DNA of 64,000 nucleotides from Bacillota bacterium (lineage in GTDB: Bacteria > Bacillota > Clostridia > Peptostreptococcales > Acidaminobacteraceae), in assembly GCA_020161295.1 (NCBI GenBank), contig JAIUOA010000012.1, forward strand, positions 25,709 through 89,708. The letters run 5' to 3'. The position numbers and the translations under genes were made by a program. The notes under the pieces were generated by a model. That model was not told the DNA's origin. It saw nothing but the letters and a program-made list of their open reading frames with translations, and made no database searches. Of the stretch, positions 9,044-17,070 are shown piece after piece (position 1 is the stretch's first letter; each line of letters begins with the position of its first letter).

Positions 9044-9490
9044 ATGGAAAGACCAACAGGTAAACAAATACTCATTTTAAATCTCGTAAACAACATTCCA
9101 CTAGCTGTTCTAATGTCCACAGTAGCGCCTTTACTCGCAGGACAAAAGATCGAGATTGGTAGCTGGCTACTTAACGTGGGGATAGCTTTTGTACTGGCAT
9201 GTTTAATCAATATTATTTTTCCGATCCCCAAATGGTCGATTAGTATCCCGAAAAAATTTGGATTAAATCCCAAAAGCCTCGCCGGACGCATCATCGCAAA
9301 TATGGTGATCGCATTACTGTTTGTGCTGATTATCGGTTTGATTTTAACGTATGTCAATGTTCCGATTATACCGGTCTTTATTTTCGCATTTTTAGACACT
9401 GCATTACCGATTTATATCGCATGTGTGGTGGTGGCGTTGATCACGACGACGATTGCAGAAAAATTAGCTTTTGGAGACATGAAGCATTAA
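9044..9490 (+). CDS. Small membrane protein, four predicted helices
   Basis: This 148-residue protein has four hydrophobic segments near residues 15-32, 40-60, 85-105 and 112-138, with a positively charged loop between helices 2 and 3 (WSISIPKKFGLNPKS). I do not recognise the family with confidence; the size and arrangement recall DUF2798-like proteins. A TAGGAGGATG ribosome binding site supports the start. A G-rich stretch (GGGGGGTAGCGGGGG) lies about 80 bases upstream. It is single-gene, with its own terminator. Confidence 0.7.
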   Translation: MERPTGKQILILNLVNNIPLAVLMSTVAPLLAGQKIEIGSWLLNVGIAFVLACLINIIFPIPKWSISIPKKFGLNPKSLAGRIIANMVIALLFVLIIGLILTYVNVPIIPVFIFAFLDTALPIYIACVVVALITTTIAEKLAFGDMKH

Positions 9491-9498
9491 AAGTAGCT

Positions 9499-9531
9499 GC
9501 CGAGTTTCGCATATGCGGACTCGGCTTTTTT
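9499..9531 (+). terminator. Terminator after the membrane protein gene
   Basis: Stem GCCGAGT / ACTCGGC with an inner CGCATATGCG palindrome, followed by TTTTTT. Confidence 0.85.
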
Positions 9532-9550
9532 ATGCAAAGCGATTAACAAG

Positions 9551-9639
9551 TGAATGTATTCAAACTTATAATTTTTAGGTATAATGAATTTAGTTAAGTT
9601 AAAAGTGATTCAAAATGAATCGGTGGTTCAAAATGAGTC
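9551..9639 (+). promoter_or_regulatory. Palindromes around the promoter of the sigma-54 activator gene
   Basis: Three related dyads occur upstream of the activator start: TGAAT-GT-ATTCA (9551-9562), GATTCA-AAA-TGAATC (9607-9621, perfect) and GGTTCA-AAA-TGAGTC (9625-9639, imperfect). The last two are direct repeats 18 bases apart. A TATAAT lies between the first and second (9580-9585). They could be autoregulatory sites. A looser ATTCA-N4-TGAAT occurs at 20710-20723, inside the operon. Confidence 0.5.
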
Positions 9640-9667
9640 ATAAAACGGTACAGTGAGAGGCAATGAA

Positions 9668-11050
9668 ATGAAACTTGATTTTCGTAAAAAGGACTTTTAT
9701 GATCGAGGTGGCTTGCTTGATCAAATTTTAGACACGACATTTGATCGCGCCATGATAGTTGACAAGGAGTGTAGGGTCATTTATTTCTCGCAGAATAGTC
9801 AAAAGATGTCTGGAAAAACCTCAGATGAAGTCATAGGAAAGAGAATTGACGAGCTATTACCTAACACGGGCTTTAAAAAGGTTCTCCAAACTGGTGAATC
9901 TGATGAAGGAATTATGACGCTTATGGATGGTAGCATGGGCATCGCAAGCCATATCCCCGTATTTGATCATAATGAGCTTCTCGGTGCGATCGGAATCGTC
10001 TATTTCAACAATATCGCGAATCTTAAAAAAGTACTTGCTCAAATGCCTCAAAGTGAAAATCAGGTCTATGAAGATGTCTATCACAGCATCTCAAAAAAGT
10101 TTGGAACTTATACATTTGATGATTATATCGGCGAAAGTCAAATGGTGAAAGACCTCATAGAAAAAACCAAAAATGCAGCTTTATCAAAGCATCCCGTGTT
10201 GTTAATCGGTGAGACGGGAACGGGTAAAGAAATTTTAGCGAATGCTATTCATAACTTTAATTCGAATACGTTTACCAATGAGTTCGTTAAACTCAACTGC
10301 AGTGCCATACCTGGAGAACTCTTAGAATCTGAGTTGTTTGGCCATGAGAAGGGCGCTTTTACTGGTGCGAATGCAAAGAAGCTAGGTAAGTTCGAGCTGG
10401 CAAATAATGGTTCGATTCTCCTAGATGAAATCGGCGACATGAACGATAAAATGCAGACGAAGCTGCTTCGCGTACTCGAAGAGAAGGAGTTTGAACGTGT
10501 CGGTGGTAACCGGTTAATCGCCACTAACGCACGCATTATCGCTTCTACGAATGTCGATTTGCGAAAACTAAGCCATGAAAAGAAGTTCAGAATGGATTTA
10601 TATTATCGCTTAAACATATTGGAAATAAGAGTCCCAAGCTTAAGAGAGCACATTACTGATATACCGCTACTGGTGAATCACTTGATAAAAAAGAATAAAC
10701 TCAATATCCAATTGACTGAATCCGCGATTGATCAAATGATGCGATATGCTTGGCCTGGAAACGTCAGAGAGCTTCGAAACGTGATTAACCGGTTTGGCGT
10801 TTTACATCAAGGGGCGACAATCACGGGCGAAATGATCAATGACGTCTTAATGGAATCACCGCAGCAAGAAGTGACGGTATCTCAGATGGCGCAATCGACG
10901 ACTTCGATGACCCTCGAAGAGGCTGAAAGAAAGCTGATACTACAAACTTTGTCGTCTTGTAATGGCAATAAAAGCCAAGCAGCAGCGAAACTCGCCATTT
11001 CTAGGTCGACATTAAACCGAAAAATCGCTGAATATGAACTGAATACCTAA
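9668..11050 (+). CDS. PAS-containing sigma-54-dependent transcriptional activator
   Basis: The 460-residue protein has an N-terminal PAS-like sensor (about residues 15-125, with VDKECRVIYFSQNSQKMSG), a central AAA+ domain and a C-terminal Fis-type helix-turn-helix (NKSQAAAKLAISRSTLNRKI). The AAA+ domain carries Walker A GETGTGKE (about residue 181), the sigma-54 contact loop GAFTGA (about 229) and Walker B ILLDEIGD. It should drive open-complex formation by sigma-54 RNA polymerase at the -24/-12 promoter 57 bases downstream of its stop, in response to a signal sensed by PAS, plausibly an aromatic compound. The ATG at 9668 is preferred over GTG 9653 because GAGAGG sits seven bases before it. 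Palindromes upstream suggest autoregulation. Confidence 0.93.
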   Translation: MKLDFRKKDFYDRGGLLDQILDTTFDRAMIVDKECRVIYFSQNSQKMSGKTSDEVIGKRIDELLPNTGFKKVLQTGESDEGIMTLMDGSMGIASHIPVFDHNELLGAIGIVYFNNIANLKKVLAQMPQSENQVYEDVYHSISKKFGTYTFDDYIGESQMVKDLIEKTKNAALSKHPVLLIGETGTGKEILANAIHNFNSNTFTNEFVKLNCSAIPGELLESELFGHEKGAFTGANAKKLGKFELANNGSILLDEIGDMNDKMQTKLLRVLEEKEFERVGGNRLIATNARIIASTNVDLRKLSHEKKFRMDLYYRLNILEIRVPSLREHITDIPLLVNHLIKKNKLNIQLTESAIDQMMRYAWPGNVRELRNVINRFGVLHQGATITGEMINDVLMESPQQEVTVSQMAQSTTSMTLEEAERKLILQTLSSCNGNKSQAAAKLAISRSTLNRKIAEYELNT

Positions 11051-11069
11051 TGCTTGAACATTAATTAAA

Positions 11070-11097
11070 GGACAGCCTCTAAAGCTGTTCTTTTTTT
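11070..11097 (+). terminator. Terminator of the activator gene
   Basis: Stem GGACAGC / GCTGTTC (one G-U pair) followed by TTTTTTT. It separates the activator from the operon promoter. Confidence 0.85.
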
Positions 11098-11106
11098 ATT
11101 TCAAAA

Positions 11107-11124
11107 TTGGCATCCATTTTGCTT
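11107..11124 (+). promoter_or_regulatory. Sigma-54 (-24/-12) promoter of the catabolic operon
   Basis: TTGGCATCCATTTTGCTT matches the TGGCAY-N5-TTGCW consensus at nearly every position; GG (11109-11110) and GC (11121-11122) are separated by the required 10 bases. It lies directly behind a sigma-54 activator gene and 68 bases before the first operon gene. Transcription should start near 11134. Confidence 0.88.
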
Positions 11125-11134
11125 TATTAAGTAG

Positions 11135-11151
11135 TGGCGAGACAATCGCCA
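11135..11151 (+). promoter_or_regulatory. Perfect dyad at the predicted transcript start
   Basis: TGGCGA-GACAA-TCGCCA is a perfect 6-base inverted repeat that begins about where the sigma-54 transcript should start. It may be an operator or a 5' hairpin. Confidence 0.45.
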
Positions 11152-11191
11152 AAAAATCAAATTCTTTAGATAAGCGTACGGGGAGGCCATG

Positions 11192-12154
11192 ATGAAGGTT
11201 TTAGGTATTAGTTACGGGAGAAAGATGAGCAATACGGAGATTTTAGTGAAAGAAGCGTTAATGGGGGCAAAGGATGCCGGTGCTGAGATTGAGTTTGTGC
11301 GCATGCAAGATTTGACGATTAAACCATGTACGGGTTGTAATGCATGTGTCATCAGCTTGTTTGAAAAGGCGGGTTCAGGTGATTGTGTCATCACGGGTGA
11401 TGATTTCGTATTTATCGATGAGAAAATTCTCGAAGCTGACGGTTTGATTATTGGTGCGCCTATCTATGAGAAGATGGCGCCAGGTCATCTTAAAAATATG
11501 GCGGATCGTCAAGGCCCTGGTCACGACTTAGCCTTTAGAACCATCGCTAAGAAAATCCGTGCAGAACATGGCATAACACATGGTAAAGGTCCGGATGAAA
11601 GATCCTTTAAACAAAGAGCGGCATCTTTGATAGCCGTAGGCGGTAGCGAGTGGGACAATTTAGCGTTACCGATGATGCACCTTTCAACGGTTTCAATGCA
11701 AATCGAAGTCGTGGATAAAATGCTGATCAACTGGATTGCATTGCCTGGGATGGTTGCGTTACACGATGAAAAGCTTGAGCGCGCCTATCAGTCAGGGAAA
11801 CACGTGGTCGAATCACTTAAGGGCAATGTGGAAGAGGCGAAGTATATCGGTGATAAGGGCGTGTGTCCATTATGTAATTCTAAACTGTTTGAAATTAGAA
11901 ATGCTGAAAATGGTCAAATGGCAGTGTGTGCCGTATGCGGCGTGAAGGGTGATCTGGAAGTGTCATCTAATGAAGTGTCTTTTATAGTTCAGCCTCATGA
12001 AGCAGCACTTGCGCATGTAAAGCTATCTGGAAAATTTAATCACGCGAGAGAGCTTAAGGAAGTGTCTTTAGTGCCTCATCCAAACGTTGCGGCACTTCCA
12101 GAGAAACTTGAAAAATACAAAAATTTTATAGAGGCTTCAAGACCTAGTAAATAA
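11192..12154 (+). CDS. Flavodoxin-fold NAD(P)H:FMN reductase family protein, candidate flavonoid ene-reductase
   Basis: The 320-residue protein has an N-terminal FMN-reductase/flavodoxin-like domain (GISYGRKMSNTEILVKEAL, then CTGCNACV near residue 50 and GAPIYEKMAPGHLKNMADR near 93). Its C-terminal part carries a four-Cys zinc-ribbon-like unit (CPLCNSKLF ... CAVCGVKG). It is the first gene behind the sigma-54 promoter, with GGGAGG five bases before the second of two adjacent ATGs. Flavone reductase of gut Clostridia, which hydrogenates the C2-C3 bond of flavones, belongs as I recall to a flavin-dependent reductase group of this fold. With chalcone isomerase two genes away, the inferred role is reduction of a flavone or chalcone double bond. 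The fold is reasonably sure; the substrate is inference. Confidence 0.7.
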   Translation: MKVLGISYGRKMSNTEILVKEALMGAKDAGAEIEFVRMQDLTIKPCTGCNACVISLFEKAGSGDCVITGDDFVFIDEKILEADGLIIGAPIYEKMAPGHLKNMADRQGPGHDLAFRTIAKKIRAEHGITHGKGPDERSFKQRAASLIAVGGSEWDNLALPMMHLSTVSMQIEVVDKMLINWIALPGMVALHDEKLERAYQSGKHVVESLKGNVEEAKYIGDKGVCPLCNSKLFEIRNAENGQMAVCAVCGVKGDLEVSSNEVSFIVQPHEAALAHVKLSGKFNHARELKEVSLVPHPNVAALPEKLEKYKNFIEASRPSK

Positions 12155-12166
12155 GGAGAATGGTTA

Positions 12167-12781
12167 ATGAACGTATCGTATGACGGTAAAGCAACCCATC
12201 TAGAATGGGAGCATGAAAACATTACACCTAAAATGGTGGACTGGTTCTGGAATAACATGGAGAAATGCTTTTTATTATGGCATCCGAGTCAACACGAGCC
12301 ATTGGTATGGGCAAAGGCTCCAGAAAACAATCGGTTTATAGGCGCAATTCATATTGCGCCCCAAACCTGGAACGATGGTACGCGGCAAAATCTCTATATC
12401 AGATTTGAGAATCTAAAGGATGTTCCGACTTGGGTTAAAGAATATATCGTTTATGACCACTGTGTCGTCGTCGCTGGAATCGGTTTAGGAGAGGAAGCTT
12501 TAAGAAACCCGAAAGTTATGGGGTATCGCATTCATCAGTGGGAAAAAACGGATTTTGGGATTAAGGGAAAATCCTCTGCAATCGGTATTTTAAAAACGGA
12601 AGATGAAGCGGCGGGTAAGGTTTGGGCCGCACACTGTGCGGAGGAAATCGGAAACTGGCAGCATTTCTTACCATCGATGTACCAGCTTTATAAAGTGGTT
12701 GAAAACAAAGCCTATAACCCTTATAACGATTTATCGGTCAGTGGTTCAGGTGAAAATTTGAGCTACAAGCATGAGATTTAG
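12167..12781 (+). CDS. PhlG/phloretin-hydrolase-like C-C hydrolase
   Basis: The 204-residue protein resembles the DAPG hydrolase (PhlG) family, zinc enzymes that cut an acyl group from a phloroglucinol ring. Landmarks are MVDWFWNN followed by LLWHPSQHE (residues 24-45), an IHQWEKTDFG segment, and the C-terminal HCAEEIGNWQHFLPSMY block. Characterised PhlG and phloretin hydrolase are longer (about 270-290 residues), so this is a compact version lacking about 60 N-terminal residues. In context, the expected reaction is dihydrochalcone (phloretin) to phloroglucinol plus an arylpropionate, feeding the phloroglucinol genes later in the operon. AAGGAGA precedes the ATG; spacing to the neighbours is 12 and 9 bases. 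The family call is moderately sure and the substrate is inferred. Confidence 0.65.
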   Translation: MNVSYDGKATHLEWEHENITPKMVDWFWNNMEKCFLLWHPSQHEPLVWAKAPENNRFIGAIHIAPQTWNDGTRQNLYIRFENLKDVPTWVKEYIVYDHCVVVAGIGLGEEALRNPKVMGYRIHQWEKTDFGIKGKSSAIGILKTEDEAAGKVWAAHCAEEIGNWQHFLPSMYQLYKVVENKAYNPYNDLSVSGSGENLSYKHEI

Positions 12782-12790
12782 GAGGTTCAG

Positions 12791-13624
12791 ATGAGTTATA
12801 TGCCGGAATACAGACCCATGAGAAGTTTTATTTTAAACAATTTACGCTCTGATAACGACAGACCGAAGGCCTTTAGATGGCTATATAAACAGCATATTCC
12901 AGAGAGTTTATCTCAGTTTATGCCTTACTGCACCAAATATTCAACCTATCATGCACTTCCATTACCTGATGGGGCAAAGCAGTTTGGCTCCTACAACTGG
13001 ATCATGACAGAGCATTATTGGAACATCAACATCTTCCAAGAAAAAAACACAGGGCATCCGCGGGGATTAGCATTTTCAGAGGCATACCCTGAGGATTTCA
13101 TGGAGATGACCTGCCAACCTCCGAGCAAGGTTTTAAGACAGGCAGGGTGGCAAGGCAGCGAGGATGGCTATCATCCACTGGTATTTTGCTTCGCACCGAT
13201 TTTCTGGGAGGATGACTTTAAAGGAACGCAAAGGCTCACTGACGACGGTGCAAACTTTAGATGGCTCTTCTTCCTGTCGTACCCTGAAGGCGTGACAGAA
13301 GAAGTGGGGGATGGCTGGTTTAAGGAAATTTTTGCTAAAGAAGTCGCAGCTTGTCCTGAAGTGACGCGCATTTTATCCAGCAAACTTCTGGATACGCCTA
13401 AGATTAACCCGTTCAACCGAGTGGTTGAAATCTGGTTTGAGGACAGCAACGCATGGCATAAGGTAATGGTAGAAGATGGTGCTAGATTTACGAAGCCGGA
13501 ATGGGCGACTGAACCTTTATTTCCATTCTTTGAACCCTATAAGGACATCGTAGGAATTTTCATCATGGATCGACCAGACTCAGATCATTTAAACCAGTGG
13601 CGCGGATACATTACCACGCGATAG
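12791..13624 (+). CDS. Bacterial-type chalcone isomerase
   Basis: The 277-residue protein lines up along its length with the evolutionarily distinct bacterial chalcone isomerase known from Eubacterium ramulus (about 280 residues, two ferredoxin-like halves). Matching landmarks are PMRS near the N-terminus, RPKAFRWLYKQHIPES, QFMPYCTKYSTY, MTEHYW, the DDGANFRW block, EGVTEEVGDGW, VVEIWFEDSNAWHKVMVEDG and the C-terminal LNQWRGYITTR. That enzyme interconverts a flavanone (naringenin) and its chalcone, opening ring C. The comparison is from memory of the family and should be checked by alignment. An AGGAGG site precedes the ATG, and butyrate kinase follows eight bases after the stop. Confidence 0.8.
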   Translation: MSYMPEYRPMRSFILNNLRSDNDRPKAFRWLYKQHIPESLSQFMPYCTKYSTYHALPLPDGAKQFGSYNWIMTEHYWNINIFQEKNTGHPRGLAFSEAYPEDFMEMTCQPPSKVLRQAGWQGSEDGYHPLVFCFAPIFWEDDFKGTQRLTDDGANFRWLFFLSYPEGVTEEVGDGWFKEIFAKEVAACPEVTRILSSKLLDTPKINPFNRVVEIWFEDSNAWHKVMVEDGARFTKPEWATEPLFPFFEPYKDIVGIFIMDRPDSDHLNQWRGYITTR

Positions 13625-13632
13625 GAGGCGAA

Positions 13633-14691
13633 ATGAAGTTTTTAGTTATCAATCCAGGATCCACCTCTACAAAAATCGCGATTTTTGATAACGACCATTC
13701 ACTTTTCGAGGAAAACATCATCCATACTGTGGACGAATTAAAACCTTATAAGCATATTAACGATCAAATGTCCTATCGAAAAGACTTGATAGAGAAGCAT
13801 CTGCTCTTATGGAAAATAGAAGGTTCGAAGTTGGATGCCATTATCGGACGTGGTGGCCTCTTACCTCCCGTAAAGGCTGGCGCATATGAAATCAACGAAC
13901 AGATGATCAAGGTGCTTCTTTCAAAAGAAACAGTGGAACATGCATCGAACCTAGCCGCATTAATCGCATTTGAGCTTTCAAACGAGTTTGGGCTTAAGAG
14001 CTATATATATGACTCAGTTGCAGTGGACCAGCTAGAGGATGTGGCGCGGCTATCCGGTTCACCATTGATACCGAGAACGAGCTTTACACACGCACTAAAC
14101 ACTCGTGCCATGGCGCACGCCCATGCACTGGCTTGTGGTAAAACCTATGAGCAGATGAACTTTATCGTTGCCCATTTGGGGGGCGGAATTTCAGTAAATG
14201 CGCATAAAAAAGGTCGCCTGATCGATGTGATTCCAGATGATGAAGGTACTTTCTCGCCTGAGAGAGCGGGCAGGGTTCCATGTAATGCATTAATGGAGCT
14301 CTGCTATAGTGGCCGTTTTGATAAACAGGATCTAAAAAAACAGATGCGAGGAAAAGGCGGCATCGTTGCTTACCTGGGCACTAACGATGTTAAATCTGTC
14401 GTGGAGAAGGCTGAAGCAGGTGACCAATCCTGCGAGTTGGTATTAGATGCCATGACGTATCAAGTAGCGAAAAGCATCGGCGAGATGGCCACTGTACTGG
14501 AAGGCGATATCGATGCGATTATCCTGACAGGTGGCATCGCCTATTCAAAGTATGTGACAGAACGCATCAAAAAAAGGGTTGCATTTCTAGCGGATACTGT
14601 GATCATGCCAGGCGAGCATGAGATGAAAGCATTAGCAGAAGGCGTAGGTCGCGCGATTCGAGGTGATGAGGAAATTCACCAATTTATTTAA
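13633..14691 (+). CDS. buk: Butyrate kinase
   Basis: The 352-residue enzyme is an ASKHA-fold acyl kinase: INPGSTSTKIAIF at the N-terminus (phosphate-1 loop), HLGGGISV near residue 187 and LTGGIAYSKY near 300. It transfers phosphate between butyryl (or another acyl) phosphate and ADP, making ATP. The ATG at 13633 is chosen because AGGAGG lies five bases upstream; the longer frame from 13597 overlaps the previous gene without a binding site. Its normal partner phosphotransbutyrylase is encoded three genes later in the same operon. Placement directly after chalcone isomerase is unusual. Confidence 0.93.
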   Translation: MKFLVINPGSTSTKIAIFDNDHSLFEENIIHTVDELKPYKHINDQMSYRKDLIEKHLLLWKIEGSKLDAIIGRGGLLPPVKAGAYEINEQMIKVLLSKETVEHASNLAALIAFELSNEFGLKSYIYDSVAVDQLEDVARLSGSPLIPRTSFTHALNTRAMAHAHALACGKTYEQMNFIVAHLGGGISVNAHKKGRLIDVIPDDEGTFSPERAGRVPCNALMELCYSGRFDKQDLKKQMRGKGGIVAYLGTNDVKSVVEKAEAGDQSCELVLDAMTYQVAKSIGEMATVLEGDIDAIILTGGIAYSKYVTERIKKRVAFLADTVIMPGEHEMKALAEGVGRAIRGDEEIHQFI

Positions 14692-14711
14692 ATAGAATTT
14701 GGAGGTCGTAA

Positions 14712-16502
14712 ATGAAGATGATTTTAACGGGGAATGAAGCTATGGCGAGGGGTGCATATGAGGCTGGCGTACACTTTGCTGCTGCATACCCTGGAACGCC
14801 AAGCACTGAAATTTTAGAAAACATCGCACATTACAAGGATGCCATCTACGCTGAGTGGGCACCTAATGAAAAGGTCGCCATGGAAGCGGCGATCGGCGCT
14901 TCCATCGCAGGTGGCAGAGCACTGGCGTCCATGAAACACGTCGGCGTAAACGTTGCTGCGGATCCACTTTTTACTTTTTCCTATTTGGGCGTAAATGGCG
15001 GTATGGTTTTAATCACTGCCGATGAACCAGGCATGCATTCATCACAAAACGAACAAGACAACCGCAATTATGCGCGATTTGCTAAGATTCCGATGTTTGA
15101 ACCCGCAAACTCTCAGGAAGCAAAAGACATGCTTAAGCAAGCCTTTGATTTAAGTGAAGCCTATGATACGCCTGTCCTTTATCGTGTGACGACACGCGTC
15201 TGCCATTCGAAGGGAATTGTCATGTGTGAAGAACCAAAAGAAGTGCCCATAAAAAAGTATGTTAAAAATAATGAAAAAAATTCACCGGTACCGATGTACA
15301 GCCGCTTAATGCGTATCCGCGTGGAAGAACGGTTGAATAAACTGGCTGAGTGGTCAGAAAATACAGCACTTAATTATATTGTAAAAAATGGATCAAAGAT
15401 CGGTGTCATCGCATCAGGTGGGTCGTTTGTATTTGCAGAAGAAGTGTTTGGCGATCAAGTGGACTATTTGAAACTTGGGTTCACTTATCCATTGCCGCTG
15501 AAGATGATGGCAGACTTCGCAAAAGGCAAAGACAAAATCTACGTCATCGAGGAAAATGATCCTTTATTAGAAGATGCCATGAAACAGATGGGAATCGAAG
15601 TTGTGGGTAAATCATGCTTCCCATATACTGGCGAAATGACACCAGACGTCATCCGCAAATCCGTATATGGTAAAACCCTTGAAACCATCCATATAGAAAC
15701 AGAAAAAGCCGTACCTAGACCACCGACTTTATGTGCTGGATGCCCACATAGAGGATTCTTCTATGCGCTTGGCAAGCGTAAAAACACCATGATTTCAGGC
15801 GATATCGGTTGCTATGGTCTGGCGTTCGCGAAGCCATTTAGCGCTATGGACTTATCCGTGTGTATGGGCGCTTCCATGAGCATCGGTCACGGCGCTCAGA
15901 AAATTTTCAATAAAGCCTCTGAAGCAAGCATGCGCGTCGTCTCGGTTCTAGGAGATTCTACTTTTCTTCATACGGGCATCAATTCACTGATGAATGTGGC
16001 ATATAACCAAAGTAACACCATTAATGTGATTCTCGATAACAGAATCACTGGTATGACGGGTCATCAAGAAAATCCAGGGACCGGCTTTACGCTACAAGGC
16101 GAACCGACGAAAGAAGCGGATATCGAAGCATTAGTGCGTGCACTGGGCATCGATAAGATCGTTAAAATCGATCCAAATGACCTGAATGCGGTCGAAGCAG
16201 CACTGGACTGGGCATACGATCAACATGAGCCATGTGTTATTATCACACGTTACCCTTGTGTACTGAAGACGTTTTCCGAAGCAGATAAGGCAGAGTTCAA
16301 AGGTGCATTTCAGTCGAAATGTAGTATCGATGAAGCAGCCTGTAGGGGGTGCCGTTTATGCATAAAAGTGGGGTGCCCTGCATTATCGTTTGATAATAAC
16401 TTAAAAAAGGCAAAAATCGATGCAACGCAATGTGTTGGATGTGAGGTCTGTAAGCAGGTCTGTCCATTTGATGCGATTGATAAGGAGGTAAAACATGACT
16501 AA
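14712..16502 (+). CDS. iorA: Indolepyruvate:ferredoxin oxidoreductase, alpha subunit
   Basis: The 596-residue protein binds thiamine diphosphate and oxidatively decarboxylates aryl 2-oxoacids to acyl-CoA, reducing ferredoxin. The N-terminal domain has AAYPGTPSTEI; the ThDP-binding part has CAGCPHRGFFYAL and GDIGCYGL, then GDSTFLHTGI and DNRITGMTGHQENPG; the C-terminus carries two 4Fe-4S clusters (CRGCRLCIKVGCP and CVGCEVCKQVCP). The length is typical. The gene overlaps iorB by eight bases and GGAGG precedes its ATG. IorAB normally serves fermentation of aromatic amino acids, so its place inside a presumed flavonoid/phloroglucinol operon suggests either a 2-oxoacid arising from the same plant compounds or supply of reduced ferredoxin. 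Confidence 0.95.
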   Translation: MKMILTGNEAMARGAYEAGVHFAAAYPGTPSTEILENIAHYKDAIYAEWAPNEKVAMEAAIGASIAGGRALASMKHVGVNVAADPLFTFSYLGVNGGMVLITADEPGMHSSQNEQDNRNYARFAKIPMFEPANSQEAKDMLKQAFDLSEAYDTPVLYRVTTRVCHSKGIVMCEEPKEVPIKKYVKNNEKNSPVPMYSRLMRIRVEERLNKLAEWSENTALNYIVKNGSKIGVIASGGSFVFAEEVFGDQVDYLKLGFTYPLPLKMMADFAKGKDKIYVIEENDPLLEDAMKQMGIEVVGKSCFPYTGEMTPDVIRKSVYGKTLETIHIETEKAVPRPPTLCAGCPHRGFFYALGKRKNTMISGDIGCYGLAFAKPFSAMDLSVCMGASMSIGHGAQKIFNKASEASMRVVSVLGDSTFLHTGINSLMNVAYNQSNTINVILDNRITGMTGHQENPGTGFTLQGEPTKEADIEALVRALGIDKIVKIDPNDLNAVEAALDWAYDQHEPCVIITRYPCVLKTFSEADKAEFKGAFQSKCSIDEAACRGCRLCIKVGCPALSFDNNLKKAKIDATQCVGCEVCKQVCPFDAIDKEVKHD

Positions 16503-17070
16503 AAGTATTTTGTTAGTAGGCGTTGGCGGACAAGGTACGATTTTAGCCAGTAAAATATTGACCGTGGGTTTAATGAAGGCAGGCTTTGATATCAAAATGA
16601 GCGAGATACACGGTATGTCTCAAAGAGGTGGCTCGGTGTCCTCTCATGTCAGATATGGTGACCGCGTTCATTCGCCTGTAATCGAAGAAGGTGGTGCGGA
16701 TATTTTGGTGGCTTTCGAAAAAATGGAAGGCTTAAGATGGATGACGCATTTAAAACCTAGTGGCAAAGCGATCATCAACGATTATCAAATCGATTCAATG
16801 CCGATTCTCACAGGTGATTTTTCATATCCTAAGAATGTGGTTCAGATGATCGGAGAAGCGGTTGATACGACTGTGGTAGATGCTGCTGCTCAGGCTGAGC
16901 TTCTGGGAAATTCAAAGGTCATGAACATCATTTTGTTAGGGGCCCTCGTTAAGCGTATGGAACTCGAAAACATTGATTGGCACCAAATCATCAAAGAAAA
17001 TGTGAAGCCGAAATTTTATGCGTTAAATCTAAAAGCATTCGAGGTAGGCATTGGAATGGTGTGCGTATGA
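16495..17070 (+). CDS. iorB: Indolepyruvate:ferredoxin oxidoreductase, beta subunit
   Basis: This 191-residue protein is the gamma-type subunit that pairs with IorA. The signature VGVGGQGTILASKIL is at residues 8-22, and the HGMSQRGGSVSSHVRYG motif near residue 39 is typical of 2-oxoacid oxidoreductases. It starts eight bases inside iorA behind AAGGAGGT and its TGA overlaps the ATG of the next gene (ATGA), so translation of the three genes is probably coupled. Confidence 0.95.
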   Translation: MTKSILLVGVGGQGTILASKILTVGLMKAGFDIKMSEIHGMSQRGGSVSSHVRYGDRVHSPVIEEGGADILVAFEKMEGLRWMTHLKPSGKAIINDYQIDSMPILTGDFSYPKNVVQMIGEAVDTTVVDAAAQAELLGNSKVMNIILLGALVKRMELENIDWHQIIKENVKPKFYALNLKAFEVGIGMVCV

